Origin: SIG607 sp045614505
GTDB taxonomy: Bacteria > Bacillota > Clostridia > Oscillospirales > Acutalibacteraceae
Assembly: GCA_045614505.1 (NCBI GenBank)
Contig: JAZLDA010000086.1
Location: 1 to 64,000 of the forward strand
Length of the DNA: 64,000 nt
Reading direction: 5' to 3'
The number at the start of each line of letters is the position of its first letter. The first letter of the stretch is position 1. The notes below the pieces were generated by a model that saw only the letters and a list, made by a program, of their open reading frames with translations, was not told where the DNA came from and searched no databases. Below are positions 35,890 through 44,374 of this stretch, one piece after another. Position numbers and translations under genes: made by a program.

Positions 35890-35971
35890 AAACATTTGCG
35901 ATTAGCGTATATTAAAAGAGAGCAGTTCCTCTGAACTGCTCTCTTTTGATTTTAAGCTATAATAATCCGTT

Positions 35972-37000
35972 TTATGTGTCGGAAGAGGATTCATTTTCTT
36001 CTCTGTCTTTTGATGATTCGTTATTTTCCCCGCTATCCTCTGATGAACTGCTTTCTTCGCTGTCGTCAGACGACCCACTGTCACCCTCACTGCCGGCCGA
36101 CGAGTCATTTTCTTCATCCTCATCGGTAGAAGTATAGTAAGAAGTTATACCGAAATATTCCTCCAATGTCTGACCGCTTTCTTTCAGCAACAATGCAAGA
36201 TCCGTACCTACATATCTTATATGCCACGGCTCGCTCTTATATCCGGTAATGCTCTCTTTGCCCTCTGGGTAACGGATAATAAATCCGTACTCGAAACAGT
36301 GTTCTTTAAGCCATTCTCCTACCTTTTTGTACGTAGTCTCATAAGCCGCAGTACTACCGCTGTTAACGTCAATAGCAAGGCCTGACTGATGTTCCGAGTG
36401 GCCGGGGCGTGCAGAGTATCTGTCGGCTGCTGCGGCGCCGTCACGGTTACAGTAAGACTCGTATAAGCTCTTTTGCGATTTATAGCTTCTGAAACCTGAA
36501 GAAATCCATATAGAAATCCCGTCTTTCTTTGCCGCCGCCTTCATTTTGTTAAAGGCTTTATTGGAAAGTGACTGAAGTCCCGGATTATAGTTTCCGGGAA
36601 GAGCATAGGTTTTATTTACAATAAGCACTCCGTTTATATAGGTAATTCCGTTTTTTACTTTTATTTCATATCCTTTAGAAGTAGTACCTATAACGGTTCC
36701 TCCTTTTACGGCAGGTGCAGGAAATGTGTCGGAAGAGGTGTTTTCTTCGGGCTTTTCCTGACTCGAAGCGTTCTCACTTTGAGTTCCCCTACTCGATGCA
36801 TCTTTACTTGATGCATCTTTGCTTGATACGTTCTCATCGGACGATTCATCACCGGAGGGTTCTTGAGATATGCTTTCCTCACTGCCTATATTTATGTTCA
36901 GAGAATTATCTGAATAGGAAGCTTTTCCCGTGCCTTTGCAACCGCTAAGCACAAAAACAGCACAAAAAAGTATTGCGGATATTTTAAAAATTCTTTTCAT
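35972..37000 (-). CDS. VanY-like D,D-carboxypeptidase lipoprotein (M15 family)
   Basis: 342 residues. A lipoprotein signal (MKRIFKISAILFCAVFVLSGC) anchors it outside the membrane. A Ser/Glu-rich linker (about 35-95) leads to an M15B peptidase domain (about 100-275) with SGFRSYKSQKSLYESY, the zinc motif HSEHQSGLAIDV and the late ligand EPWHIRYVG. Such enzymes trim the terminal D-Ala of peptidoglycan stem peptides. A tail of about 60 residues is almost only Ser, Asp, Glu, Asn and Gly. ATG 37000 is favoured over a GTG at 37009. There is no van cluster nearby, so glycopeptide resistance should not be inferred. Confidence 0.88.
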   Translation of the reverse strand: MKRIFKISAILFCAVFVLSGCKGTGKASYSDNSLNINIGSEESISQEPSGDESSDENVSSKDASSKDASSRGTQSENASSQEKPEENTSSDTFPAPAVKGGTVIGTTSKGYEIKVKNGITYINGVLIVNKTYALPGNYNPGLQSLSNKAFNKMKAAAKKDGISIWISSGFRSYKSQKSLYESYCNRDGAAAADRYSARPGHSEHQSGLAIDVNSGSTAAYETTYKKVGEWLKEHCFEYGFIIRYPEGKESITGYKSEPWHIRYVGTDLALLLKESGQTLEEYFGITSYYTSTDEDEENDSSAGSEGDSGSSDDSEESSSSEDSGENNESSKDREENESSSDT

Positions 37001-37146
37001 ATTTTTCACTTCTGTTCAAAATTTGTCGTACAATATATTATATTCTTAACGGAATATTGTGTCAACCATTTTGAAAGCACAAATATTATTGATTATATCA
37101 CCATTTTTTGGTATAATAATTATGTATTAAGAAAGGAAAGAGCCTT

Positions 37147-37725
37147 ATGAGAATATGTGTTTACGGAGCGGCGTCTCCGACTATTGACAAAAAATATATA
37201 GAAATCACCGAGGAAATGGGAAAACAAATGGTAAGCCGCGGTCATTCCCTTGTTTTCGGCGGCGGCGGCAACGGACTTATGGGCGCAGCAGCCAGAGGTG
37301 TTAAGTCTGCCGGAGGAAAAATACTGGGTGTTATCCCCCGCTTTTTTGACGCAGAAGATATCGAGGCTGTTTGCGACTTCTGTGACGAGATGATGCAGCC
37401 TGAAACAATGAGAGAAAGAAAACAGCTTATGGAGGATAACGCCGACGCCTTTATCGTTGTCCCGGGTGGTATCGGCACTTATGAAGAGTTTTTCGAAATC
37501 CTCACCCTAAAACAGCTTTGCCGCCACCAAAAGCCCATAGCCATTTATAATGTAATGGGCTACTATGACAGCCTTTATGCCGTTATGAAGCAGGCAATCG
37601 AGAAAAATTTCATTAAAGAAAACTGCCTCGACCTTTTCAAAATAACCAACAACCTTGAAGAACTCTTCGACTATATCGAAAACGACACATTAAGCTACAC
37701 CGTAAAGGATTTGAAAGAGGGTTAA
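37147..37725 (+). CDS. LOG family protein (TIGR00730)
   Basis: 192-residue Rossmann-like protein of the Lonely Guy family, which in plants and some bacteria hydrolyses cytokinin riboside monophosphates or purine nucleoside monophosphates to free base and ribose 5-phosphate. Signatures are VYGAASPTID, LVFGGGGNGLMGAAARG (about 35-51), ETMRERKQLM and the motif VPGGIGTYEEFFEILTLKQL (about 106-125). Promoter-like TATAAT is about 35 bp upstream and SD AAAGGAAAG precedes the ATG. The real substrate in this bacterium is unknown. Confidence 0.88.
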   Translation: MRICVYGAASPTIDKKYIEITEEMGKQMVSRGHSLVFGGGGNGLMGAAARGVKSAGGKILGVIPRFFDAEDIEAVCDFCDEMMQPETMRERKQLMEDNADAFIVVPGGIGTYEEFFEILTLKQLCRHQKPIAIYNVMGYYDSLYAVMKQAIEKNFIKENCLDLFKITNNLEELFDYIENDTLSYTVKDLKEG

Positions 37726-37729
37726 AATG

Positions 37730-37846
37730 CGAAGCGTTGTATATCATCAAACCGACAGATAATACACGCTTCGCGTGATGATATACGCCTTCGTCGATGA
37801 TATACAGCCCTTTCGGGCTGATGATATACCAAGCCTTTTGGCTTGG
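37730..37846. repeat. GATGATATAC / mini-hairpin repeat array
   Basis: Three direct copies of GATGATATAC (37777-37786, 37796-37805, 37820-37829) and one inverted copy, GTATATCATC (37739-37748). Between and after them lie short hairpins: CACGC-TTC-GCGTG (37765-37777), AGCCC-TTTC-GGGCT (37806-37819) and CCAAGCC-TTTT-GGCTTGG (37829-37846). GCGAAGCG at 37730 is inverted at 37766. It fills the whole space between the LOG gene and the tRNA terminator and looks like a REP-type intergenic element. Confidence 0.8.
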
Positions 37847-37849
37847 ATA

Positions 37850-37883
37850 AAAAAATCCTCGTTCCGAAGAACGAGGATTTTTT
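37850..37883. terminator. tRNA-Arg terminator, bidirectional
   Basis: Fifteen-bp stem with a CGAA loop (arms 37850-37864 and 37869-37883), A run on the left and T run on the right. On the minus strand it begins at the CCA end of the tRNA; on the plus strand it may end the LOG transcript. Confidence 0.9.
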
Positions 37884-37957
37884 GGCACCCACAGTAGGAA
37901 TCGAACCTGCATCTAAGTCTTAGGAGGACCTTATTCTATCCGTTGAACTATGTGGGC
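37883..37957 (-). tRNA. tRNA-Arg (anticodon CCU)
   Basis: 75 nt including an encoded CCA. Acceptor GCCCACA pairs with TGTGGGT (first pair G-U), D stem GTTC/GAAT, anticodon stem AGGTC/GACTT around loop CTCCTAA, giving anticodon CCT that reads AGG. The T loop TTCGATT is normal, but the T stem GCAGG/CCTAC has one C-A mismatch. It lies downstream of galE on the same strand, with a hairpin between them. Confidence 0.93.
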
Positions 37958-37964
37958 ATATATG

Positions 37965-37995
37965 ACCCGTGTGCTTGCGCACACGGGTATTTTTA
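37965..37995. terminator. Hairpin between galE and tRNA-Arg
   Basis: Stem ACCCGTGTG / CACACGGGT with a short loop. The T-rich run (ATTTTTATT) is on the plus-strand side, where no gene ends, and is missing on the minus-strand side. It may be a weak galE terminator or allow read-through into the tRNA. Confidence 0.5.
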
Positions 37996-39009
37996 TTATT
38001 CTCTGTAGCCGTTGGGATTATTCTTCTGCCAGCGCCAGGTATCAATACACATTCTCTCGATATCCAGCTCTGCCTGCCAGCCGAGAAACTCTTTTGCCTT
38101 AGAAGCATCGGCGTAAACCTCGTCCGGGTCTCCCGGGCGGCGTGGAGCAATAACATAGGGAATTTCCATATCAGCGGCTTTGCCGAAAGCATCTTTAAGC
38201 TGAAGAACAGAAACACCGTTTCCTGTTCCAAGGTTGAAGGCTTCGCAAGCCTCATTTTTAAGTGCCCAGTTTACTGCGGCAACGTGACCCTTAGCAAGGT
38301 CAACAACATGGATATAATCACGCACACCTGTGCCGTCAACGGTATTATAGTCGTTACCGAAAACGTTAAGCTTCTCCAGTCTGCCTACAGCAACCTGAGA
38401 AATATAAGGCATAAGGTTATTGGGTATACCCTTGGGGTCCTCACCGATTCTGCCGCTCTCGTGTGCGCCAATGGGGTTAAAGTAACGAAGCAGTGCAATA
38501 CACCAGCTATTGTCACTTACATAAAGGTCGCGGAGCATTTCCTCAATAAAGAGCTTAGTTCTGCCGTAAGGGTTAATGGCGCCAAGAGGCATACCCTCTT
38601 TAAGAGGCATTTCTTTTGCAACACCGTAAACGGTAGCAGAGGAAGAAAATACTATTTTCTTAACATCAAACTCACGCATTACTTCTAAAAGCACAAGGGT
38701 GCTGATAAGGTTATTGTCATAATACTCTATGGGCTTTGCAACAGATTCACCTACTGCTTTGAGACCTGCAAAGTGGATAACGGCTTCAATGGAATTTTCC
38801 TTAAAAATATTTCTCAAAGCCTCTTTATTGCGCACATCCTCTTTATAGAACTTTACGCTTTTGCCTGCGATATCCTGAACGCGAACAAGGGATTCCTCGT
38901 TACTGTTATCAAGATTATCAACTACAACTACCTCATAGCCAGCACTCAGCATTTCAATGCAGGTATGGGAGCCTATGTAGCCTGCGCCGCCGGTTACTAA
39001 AACTGCCAT
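37996..39009 (-). CDS. galE: UDP-glucose 4-epimerase
   Basis: 337-residue NAD-dependent short-chain dehydrogenase-type epimerase interconverting UDP-glucose and UDP-galactose. It shows the N-terminal VLVTGGAGYIGSHTCIEMLSAG Rossmann motif, VIHFAGLKAVGESV, the catalytic Ser in FSSSATVYG, YGRTKLFIEEML (YxxxK) and YFNPIGAHESGRIGEDP, all typical of GalE. It is not with other gal genes; it likely supplies UDP-sugars for cell-surface glycans or the Leloir pathway. The start ATG is at 39009. Confidence 0.96.
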   Translation of the reverse strand: MAVLVTGGAGYIGSHTCIEMLSAGYEVVVVDNLDNSNEESLVRVQDIAGKSVKFYKEDVRNKEALRNIFKENSIEAVIHFAGLKAVGESVAKPIEYYDNNLISTLVLLEVMREFDVKKIVFSSSATVYGVAKEMPLKEGMPLGAINPYGRTKLFIEEMLRDLYVSDNSWCIALLRYFNPIGAHESGRIGEDPKGIPNNLMPYISQVAVGRLEKLNVFGNDYNTVDGTGVRDYIHVVDLAKGHVAAVNWALKNEACEAFNLGTGNGVSVLQLKDAFGKAADMEIPYVIAPRRPGDPDEVYADASKAKEFLGWQAELDIERMCIDTWRWQKNNPNGYRE

Positions 39010-39032
39010 TTAAATCATCTCCGAAATAATAA

Positions 39033-39061
39033 TTGTCAAACACAAATTTCTATGTTATACT
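39033..39061 (+). promoter_or_regulatory. Promoter of the dnaD-dnaC pair
   Basis: TTGTCA (39033-39038), 17-nt spacer, TATACT (39056-39061), about 50 nt before the ATG. It lies between the divergent galE and dnaD genes. Confidence 0.65.
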
Positions 39062-39109
39062 TATTATAATTACAACGCTATAAAAAAGCAAGAGTTTTTG
39101 GAGAGTTTT

Positions 39110-40027
39110 ATGAACAGTCTTATAAATCCAAGCGTATATTCTGACACCTTTGCCCTGCCCGGCGGTGCTGTGGACAACCATATTAAAATTGCTTCCGCTA
39201 TTCAACTCAAGGTGTTATTATACATTTTCCGTCACAGCAACGAGGAGTTGGACGCTGAAATAATCGCCAACGCTCTCTCCGTTCACACAGAAGAGGTAAA
39301 TGACGCTATAGAGTATTGGGCAGGCGCAGGATTTTTAAATGCGCCTACAAAGGCTGTTCAGCCTCAAAAGGCTTCTGGCAAAAAAGCGCGTATGCAGAGT
39401 GAAAAGCCCACCCGCGAAGAGGTTGCCCGCCTTGCCGAAAATGATGAAAAGTTGCAGTTTTTATACAGAGAAGCGCAAAGTGTTTTCGGCAGAGGTCTAA
39501 AACAGAACGAGACCTCCCTTTTCGCCTGGCTATATACAGATGAGGGTTTGGACGTTTCTGTTATACTTATGCTTTTAAGGCTTGCCAAAAAGCAGGATAA
39601 GGTAAATGTCCGATTTATTGAAAGCACTGCCATTGACTGGATAGACAGCGGTGTGGAAACCATTGCCGATGCCGAAGCCAAAATGAGCGAAGCTCTCCTT
39701 TACGACCAGTGCTGGAAGCTGGTTTGCACGGCTTTCGGAATCAACAAAAGAAAGCCAAGCAAAAAGGAAAGCGAGCTTTCATATCTTTGGGTAAATGAAT
39801 GGAAATATGACCGCGCAATACTGAGTAAGGCTTATGAAATATGCGTTGACTCAACAGGAGAATTTTCTATTCCCTACATAAAAGCGGTGCTTGAAAAGTG
39901 GCACCAAAGCGGTGTTAAAAAGGTCGAGGACATAAAAGAGGACAATAAGGAAAACAAGCAAAAGAAAAACGATTTTGCTGCGTATGATAAAAACCTCATC
40001 GACCAAATTCTGAGTTTGGAGGATTAA
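39110..40027 (+). CDS. DnaD domain-containing replication protein
   Basis: About 305 residues. The N-terminal winged-helix part (VLLYIFRHSNEELDAEIIANALSVHTEEVNDAIEYWAGAGFL) and two C-terminal DnaD/DnaB_2-type helical domains (about 95-170 and 195-275; YLWVNEWKYDRAILSKAYEICVDSTGEFSIPYIKAVLEKWHQSGV) match Firmicutes DnaD/DnaB proteins that help load the replicative helicase. Directly followed by a DnaC-like ATPase gene after 3 bp, which supports a helicase-loading role. ATG 39110 follows GGAGAG. Confidence 0.88.
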   Translation: MNSLINPSVYSDTFALPGGAVDNHIKIASAIQLKVLLYIFRHSNEELDAEIIANALSVHTEEVNDAIEYWAGAGFLNAPTKAVQPQKASGKKARMQSEKPTREEVARLAENDEKLQFLYREAQSVFGRGLKQNETSLFAWLYTDEGLDVSVILMLLRLAKKQDKVNVRFIESTAIDWIDSGVETIADAEAKMSEALLYDQCWKLVCTAFGINKRKPSKKESELSYLWVNEWKYDRAILSKAYEICVDSTGEFSIPYIKAVLEKWHQSGVKKVEDIKEDNKENKQKKNDFAAYDKNLIDQILSLED

Positions 40028-40030
40028 CCT

Positions 40031-40975
40031 ATGGCACTTTCTCACGAAACGGTGCAAAAGGCTCTTTATTTAAAGGAGCAGGCCATCAGAAAAGAAGAAT
40101 ATAGATATGAAAAAGCCTTGGAGAAAGCCAAGGAAGAATTCCCGAGAATTGCAGAGATAGATTTTAGTCTTGCTAACATCGGCGCCTCCCTTTTAGGTTA
40201 TGCTATGCGTGGTGATACCGCCGCAATTGATACTTGCAGAGCAAAAAGTGAAGCCCTCACCAAGGAAAAGGCTGAGCTTTTAAGCAAAGCAGGAGTAAAA
40301 GAAAAGCAGGTTTTCTGTAAGGCATGTGAGGATACAGGTTATATTTCGGGGAAACTGTGCGAATGTATAAAAGCCGTTGCAAGAGAGCTTGCTGTAAAAG
40401 AATTAAACGACAGTATGCCCCTTGATGGAGCAGGCTTTGACAAGTTCCAAATCAGCTACTACCCCGAAGACGCGCAGGAAAAAATGCAGAAAATTCTTTC
40501 CTACTGCATTTCCTATGCAAAGGATTTTTCACTGGACAGCGATAATCTTTTATTTATGGGAAAAAGCGGGCTTGGCAAAACCCACCTTTCCCTTTCCATT
40601 GTAAAGGAAGTAATAAAGAAAGGCTTTAACGTGGTTTACGGACCTGCTCAGAGTCTTTTCGCCGCCGCCGAAAAAGAGCGTTTCAGTTATTCTGGCGACA
40701 CCGAAAAGCTGGACGAAATTATGGAAGCCGACCTACTTATTATTGATGACCTGGGAACAGAGTTTATGACAAACTTCGTTCAGTCCCTTTTCTATGACAT
40801 TATCAATTCAAGGCTACTTAAAAAGCGTCCTACAATTATTAATACTAATTTATGTTTTGAAGAGCTTGAAAGCCGCTACACTCCCAGAGTAACCTCACGG
40901 CTTATCGGTGAATATTCGGTAAAAAGTTTTGTAGGAAAAGATATCAGAGTGCTTAAAAAACTAAATAAGCAATAA
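40031..40975 (+). CDS. DnaC/DnaI-like helicase loader ATPase
   Basis: 314 residues. A helical N-terminal part with a zinc module (VFCKACEDTGYISGKLCEC, about 95-115) precedes an AAA+ domain with Walker A GKSGLGKTHLSLSIVKEV (about 177-194), Walker B DLLIIDDLGTE (about 235-245) and arginine/sensor region YTPRVTSRLIGEY. This is the DnaC/DnaI group that places DnaB-type helicase on DNA, also seen as IstB relatives; the DnaD partner argues for replication and not transposition. A terminator follows. Confidence 0.9.
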   Translation: MALSHETVQKALYLKEQAIRKEEYRYEKALEKAKEEFPRIAEIDFSLANIGASLLGYAMRGDTAAIDTCRAKSEALTKEKAELLSKAGVKEKQVFCKACEDTGYISGKLCECIKAVARELAVKELNDSMPLDGAGFDKFQISYYPEDAQEKMQKILSYCISYAKDFSLDSDNLLFMGKSGLGKTHLSLSIVKEVIKKGFNVVYGPAQSLFAAAEKERFSYSGDTEKLDEIMEADLLIIDDLGTEFMTNFVQSLFYDIINSRLLKKRPTIINTNLCFEELESRYTPRVTSRLIGEYSVKSFVGKDIRVLKKLNKQ

Positions 40976-40982
40976 TAAAAAT

Positions 40983-41016
40983 TGTGCAGTCGCTTTAAGT
41001 GACTGCACAGTTTTTT
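40983..41016 (+). terminator. Terminator of the dnaD-dnaC pair
   Basis: Stem TGTGCAGTC / GACTGCACA followed by TTTTTT. It lies between convergent dnaC and plsY and precedes the plsY stop by 4 bp. Confidence 0.9.
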
Positions 41017-41019
41017 GAT

Positions 41020-41664
41020 TTATTTCTTTATTTTCAGTTTCTTTTCTTCGCCTCTTAAAAGACGCTTTATATTATCCTTGTGTCGCCAGAAGACTATTAT
41101 TCCGCCAAGAAGACTGAGTCCTATTATAACAAAGTCAGGATTACTGATTCCGTTAAAGCCGTTAATACCTATAGAAAATCCAACAACCAGTACAGTTGCA
41201 ATAAGAGTACTCAGTGACACTATTCGGGTAATCAGCATATTAACTGCATAGCCTATAAGTCCGGCAACTATTGCGAAAGGACAGCAAACAGCGAAAATTC
41301 CCACGCTTGTTGCAGCACACTTTCCGCCCTTAAAACCGAACCAAACAGGGAAAGCGTGGCCTACCATACAGGTTATGCCGCAAATATATTTTCCGTACAT
41401 AACGGCAGTCGCGCTGTCGGGAAAAACATATTTATAAACAAACAGACCAAGCAAAGCCGCCGCAACGCCTTTTAGAGCATCGCACAGAAAGGTAAGAATA
41501 CCTGCGGTTTTTCCTGCAACGCGCAAAACATTGGTTGTTCCCGCATTTCCGCTTCCGTGTTCCCTTACATCGGTTTTGGAAAACAGTTTAGTAAATATAA
41601 CTGCAAAGCTTATACTTCCGATAAGATATGCAAATATGGGTGCCAGTACGGCAAGAGCTATCAT
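41020..41664 (-). CDS. plsY: Glycerol-3-phosphate acyltransferase PlsY
   Basis: 214-residue membrane enzyme that acylates glycerol-3-phosphate with acyl-phosphate, the first step of phospholipid synthesis. It shows the three family motifs: SISFAVIFTKLFSKTDVREHGSGNAGTTNVLR (about 17-48), GHAFPVWFGFKGGKCAATSVG (about 105-125) and a C-terminal WRHKDNIKRLLRGEE. Overlaps der by 4 bp, so the two are translationally coupled. Confidence 0.96.
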   Translation of the reverse strand: MIALAVLAPIFAYLIGSISFAVIFTKLFSKTDVREHGSGNAGTTNVLRVAGKTAGILTFLCDALKGVAAALLGLFVYKYVFPDSATAVMYGKYICGITCMVGHAFPVWFGFKGGKCAATSVGIFAVCCPFAIVAGLIGYAVNMLITRIVSLSTLIATVLVVGFSIGINGFNGISNPDFVIIGLSLLGGIIVFWRHKDNIKRLLRGEEKKLKIKK

Positions 41665-42989
41665 TTTTTATCTTCTCCTCTTTCTCTGATAACAAAACGA
41701 ATAGGTGTGCCCTCAAGACCGAAAATAGATCTTATTTGGTTTTCTAAATATCTCTGATAAGAAAAATGGAACAGTTCCTTATTATTACAGAAGCAAACAA
41801 AGGTAGGCGGTGCTGTGGAAGCCTGTGTCATATAGTAAATTTTAAGGCGTTTGCCTTTATCTGTGGGAGGCTGAACACGCGCAGTGGCATCAGCCAGAAT
41901 ATCATTGAGCTTACCTGTGGAAATACGCATATTATTCTGCTCATAGACGAAATGTATAAGCTCAAAAAGTCTGTCAATGCGCTGACCCGTTTTAGCCGAA
42001 ATAAATATAATGGGCGCGTAAGGCATAAAGGAAAAATCATTCATCAGCTTTTTCCTGTATGCATCCATTGTGGTGCTGTCCTTTGCGACGGCGTCCCACT
42101 TATTCACCGCAATTATACAAGCCTTACCCTGCTCCATAGCAAGTCCCGCAACCTTAGAGTCCTGCTCGGTAAAGCCCTCAACTCCGTCTATCATTATAAC
42201 ACAAACGTCGCTTCTTTCAATAGCCATTTGTGCTCTGAGTACACTGTATTTTTCAATTTGCTCCTCTACCTTGCTTTTTCGCCTGAGACCTGCAGTGTCA
42301 ATGAAATTATAGACAGTGTTTCCCTTTTCTATTCTGGTGTCGATTGCGTCCCTTGTGGTACCCGCAATATCCGAAACGATTGAGCGTTCCTCACCTGCTA
42401 TACAGTTAACAAGAGAGGACTTTCCTGCGTTGGGCTTTCCGATAACGGCAACATTAATAATTTCTTCGTCTTCATCCTCGTTTTCTCCCGTTGGCAGAAA
42501 ATCAAAAACTGCATCAAGAAGGTCGCCTGTTCCGTGACCGTGAACAGAGGAAACTGCAATAGGGTCCCCCAGACCCAGATTATAAAACTCATAAAACTCC
42601 AAGGGAGTTTTACCGAGGCTGTCGCATTTGTTTACACAAAGCACCACCGGCTTGCCGCTTTTTTGAAGCATTGCCGCAATATCATTATCGGCGGCAGTCA
42701 CTCCGGAAGTCAAATCTGTAACAAAAATAATTACACTTGCGGTCTCAATGGCAAGGTTTGCCTGAGCGCGCATTGATTTTAAAATCACATCATCGGTTTT
42801 AGGCTCAATACCGCCGGTATCCACAAGCATTATTTTACGGTTACACCATTCGCAATCCCCGTAAATTCTGTCTCTTGTTACACCCGGAGTATCGTCAACA
42901 ATAGAAAGCCGTTGACCGATAAGCTTATTAAACAGTGTGGATTTGCCCACATTCGGTCTGCCTACTACGGCAACAACAGGTTTTGCCAT
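41661..42989 (-). CDS. der: Ribosome biogenesis GTPase Der
   Basis: 442-residue tandem GTPase for 50S assembly. Two G domains are visible: the first with VVGRPNVGKSTLFNKL, DTPGVTRDR, DTGGI and NKCD; the second with VIGKPNAGKSSLVNCI, DIAGTTRDAI, DTAGLRRKSK and NKWD. A C-terminal KH-like domain (NDILADATARVQPPTDKGKRLKIYYMTQASTAPPTFVCFCN) closes it. The start follows the DUF512 gene directly with no gap. Confidence 0.97.
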   Translation of the reverse strand: MAKPVVAVVGRPNVGKSTLFNKLIGQRLSIVDDTPGVTRDRIYGDCEWCNRKIMLVDTGGIEPKTDDVILKSMRAQANLAIETASVIIFVTDLTSGVTAADNDIAAMLQKSGKPVVLCVNKCDSLGKTPLEFYEFYNLGLGDPIAVSSVHGHGTGDLLDAVFDFLPTGENEDEDEEIINVAVIGKPNAGKSSLVNCIAGEERSIVSDIAGTTRDAIDTRIEKGNTVYNFIDTAGLRRKSKVEEQIEKYSVLRAQMAIERSDVCVIMIDGVEGFTEQDSKVAGLAMEQGKACIIAVNKWDAVAKDSTTMDAYRKKLMNDFSFMPYAPIIFISAKTGQRIDRLFELIHFVYEQNNMRISTGKLNDILADATARVQPPTDKGKRLKIYYMTQASTAPPTFVCFCNNKELFHFSYQRYLENQIRSIFGLEGTPIRFVIRERGEDKK

Positions 42990-44300
42990 TTACTCCACCT
43001 CATTTCCTAAAATTTTATCCACAAATACATAACCGTCGTTTTCGGTTATGACTACCTTTACATTTAAAGTCTTTTCCAGCTTTTCCACCGTCACATTATC
43101 AAGAAACATATCGTTTTCGTGACGTAGCATAGATGAAGGAATAAGCAGTTCTTCTCCCAAATCCTCACCTTGAAGCTGATTAATAATATCAGAACCCGTA
43201 ACAAGTCCGGCAACAGTTATTTTTTCTCCGAAAAAGTTGTTTTTTATCGCCTTTACAGTGCAGTCAAGATTACTGTACTTTTCTTTCACAAGCTCTATTG
43301 CCTCGCTTATGAGCGGAAAGGCGGCAACACCGGTTACAACGGTTCTTTTTTTACCGTCATACAGAATGTCGGTAATTCCTGTGGCTTTTTGTACTTCTTT
43401 TCTGAAAAGCGCCCACATACCAACACCGTTATCAAGCTGGTCAAAATCACCGTAAAAATCACTGCAAGGTATTTCTCGCTCTGCTTTTAAATAGAATTCA
43501 TCCGAGCCGTAGAACTTTCGTACTGCGAAACGCTCTTTACATTTTTGTGCATATTCATCAATAATATCCAGCACTTCTCCTGCAGTTTCCTTATTATAGG
43601 GCTCAATTTCTGCAAGGCCTTCTCTGTATTTTGTCAGCCCCACAGGAACGCAGGCTACCGACTGCACGCTCTCCATTTCCATTAAATCGGCAAGGCTTCT
43701 TTTAAGCTCCTGTCCGTCGTTATAGCCGGGGCACAGCACAAGCTGACAGTTCATAGCAATTCCTGCCTCGTTAAAGCGCTTTAAAATTTCAAGGCACTGT
43801 CCTGCAAAACGGTTGTTCATCATTTTACAGCGAAGAGCAGGATTGGTAGTATGCACCGAAACATTTACGGGACTTATATGCATCTTTATTATTCTACTGA
43901 TTTCATGCTCTGTTAAATTAGTCAGAGTAATATAGTTGCCGAAAAGGAAGGAAAGGCGTGAATCGTCATCCTTAAAATAAAGGGTGTCACGCATACCGCG
44001 GGGAAGCTGGTCAATAAAACAGAATATACATTTATTTTTGCAGGAATGCTGCTTGTCCATAAGATAGGAGTCAAATTCCAGTCCAAGTTCTTCGTATTCA
44101 CCTTTATTAATACGAATAGTTTTTACCTTGCCCTCAGCCGTCTCAATTTTTATCTTTAGGCGCTTTTCATCCTGATAAAAGCGGTAATCAAGCACGTCGA
44201 TAATTTCATTTCCGTTTATGGTGAGAATTTTATCTGAGCCTTTTATTCCTTTTTTTCTTGCGGGAGAATGCTCTGCCACCGCATCTATTTTTACTGCCAT
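42990..44300 (-). CDS. DUF512 radical-SAM-like protein with PDZ domain
   Basis: About 436 residues. A PDZ-like N-terminus (AVKIDAVAEHSPARKKGIKGSDKILTINGNEIIDVLDYRF) is followed by a radical SAM cluster motif, CKNKCIFCFIDQLPRGMR (CxxxCxxC), and a C-terminal DUF512 domain (VVTGVAAFPLI; AGLVTGSDIINQL). Conserved beside der in many Clostridia; the reaction is unknown to me. ATG 44300 follows AGGGTGGTGG; an in-frame GTG lies at 44312. It begins the DUF512-der-plsY operon. Confidence 0.87.
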   Translation of the reverse strand: MAVKIDAVAEHSPARKKGIKGSDKILTINGNEIIDVLDYRFYQDEKRLKIKIETAEGKVKTIRINKGEYEELGLEFDSYLMDKQHSCKNKCIFCFIDQLPRGMRDTLYFKDDDSRLSFLFGNYITLTNLTEHEISRIIKMHISPVNVSVHTTNPALRCKMMNNRFAGQCLEILKRFNEAGIAMNCQLVLCPGYNDGQELKRSLADLMEMESVQSVACVPVGLTKYREGLAEIEPYNKETAGEVLDIIDEYAQKCKERFAVRKFYGSDEFYLKAEREIPCSDFYGDFDQLDNGVGMWALFRKEVQKATGITDILYDGKKRTVVTGVAAFPLISEAIELVKEKYSNLDCTVKAIKNNFFGEKITVAGLVTGSDIINQLQGEDLGEELLIPSSMLRHENDMFLDNVTVEKLEKTLNVKVVITENDGYVFVDKILGNEVE

Positions 44301-44320
44301 ACTTGCCACCACCCTTCACA

Positions 44321-44353
44321 GAAAAAAAGGCAGAGAAGAAATTCCCCTCTGCC
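44321..44353 (-). terminator. Terminator of rpmF
   Basis: Stem GGCAGAG / CTCTGCC (44329-44335 and 44347-44353), followed on the minus strand by TTTTTTT. It separates DUF177-rpmF from the DUF512 operon. Confidence 0.85.
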
Positions 44354-44374
44354 CCTTTAGTTCAAAATTTAAGA

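Noticed and set aside
35972..37000. Vancomycin resistance determinant (vanY)
   Set aside because: No vanH, vanA/B, vanX, vanR or vanS nearby; lone M15 peptidases are common cell-wall enzymes.
37730..37846. CRISPR array
   Set aside because: Repeats are only 10 bp, one is inverted, spacers are short hairpins, and no cas gene is in the window.
40031..40975. IstB transposition helper
   Set aside because: It pairs with a DnaD gene, there is no IstA transposase and no terminal inverted repeats; a replication loader fits better.
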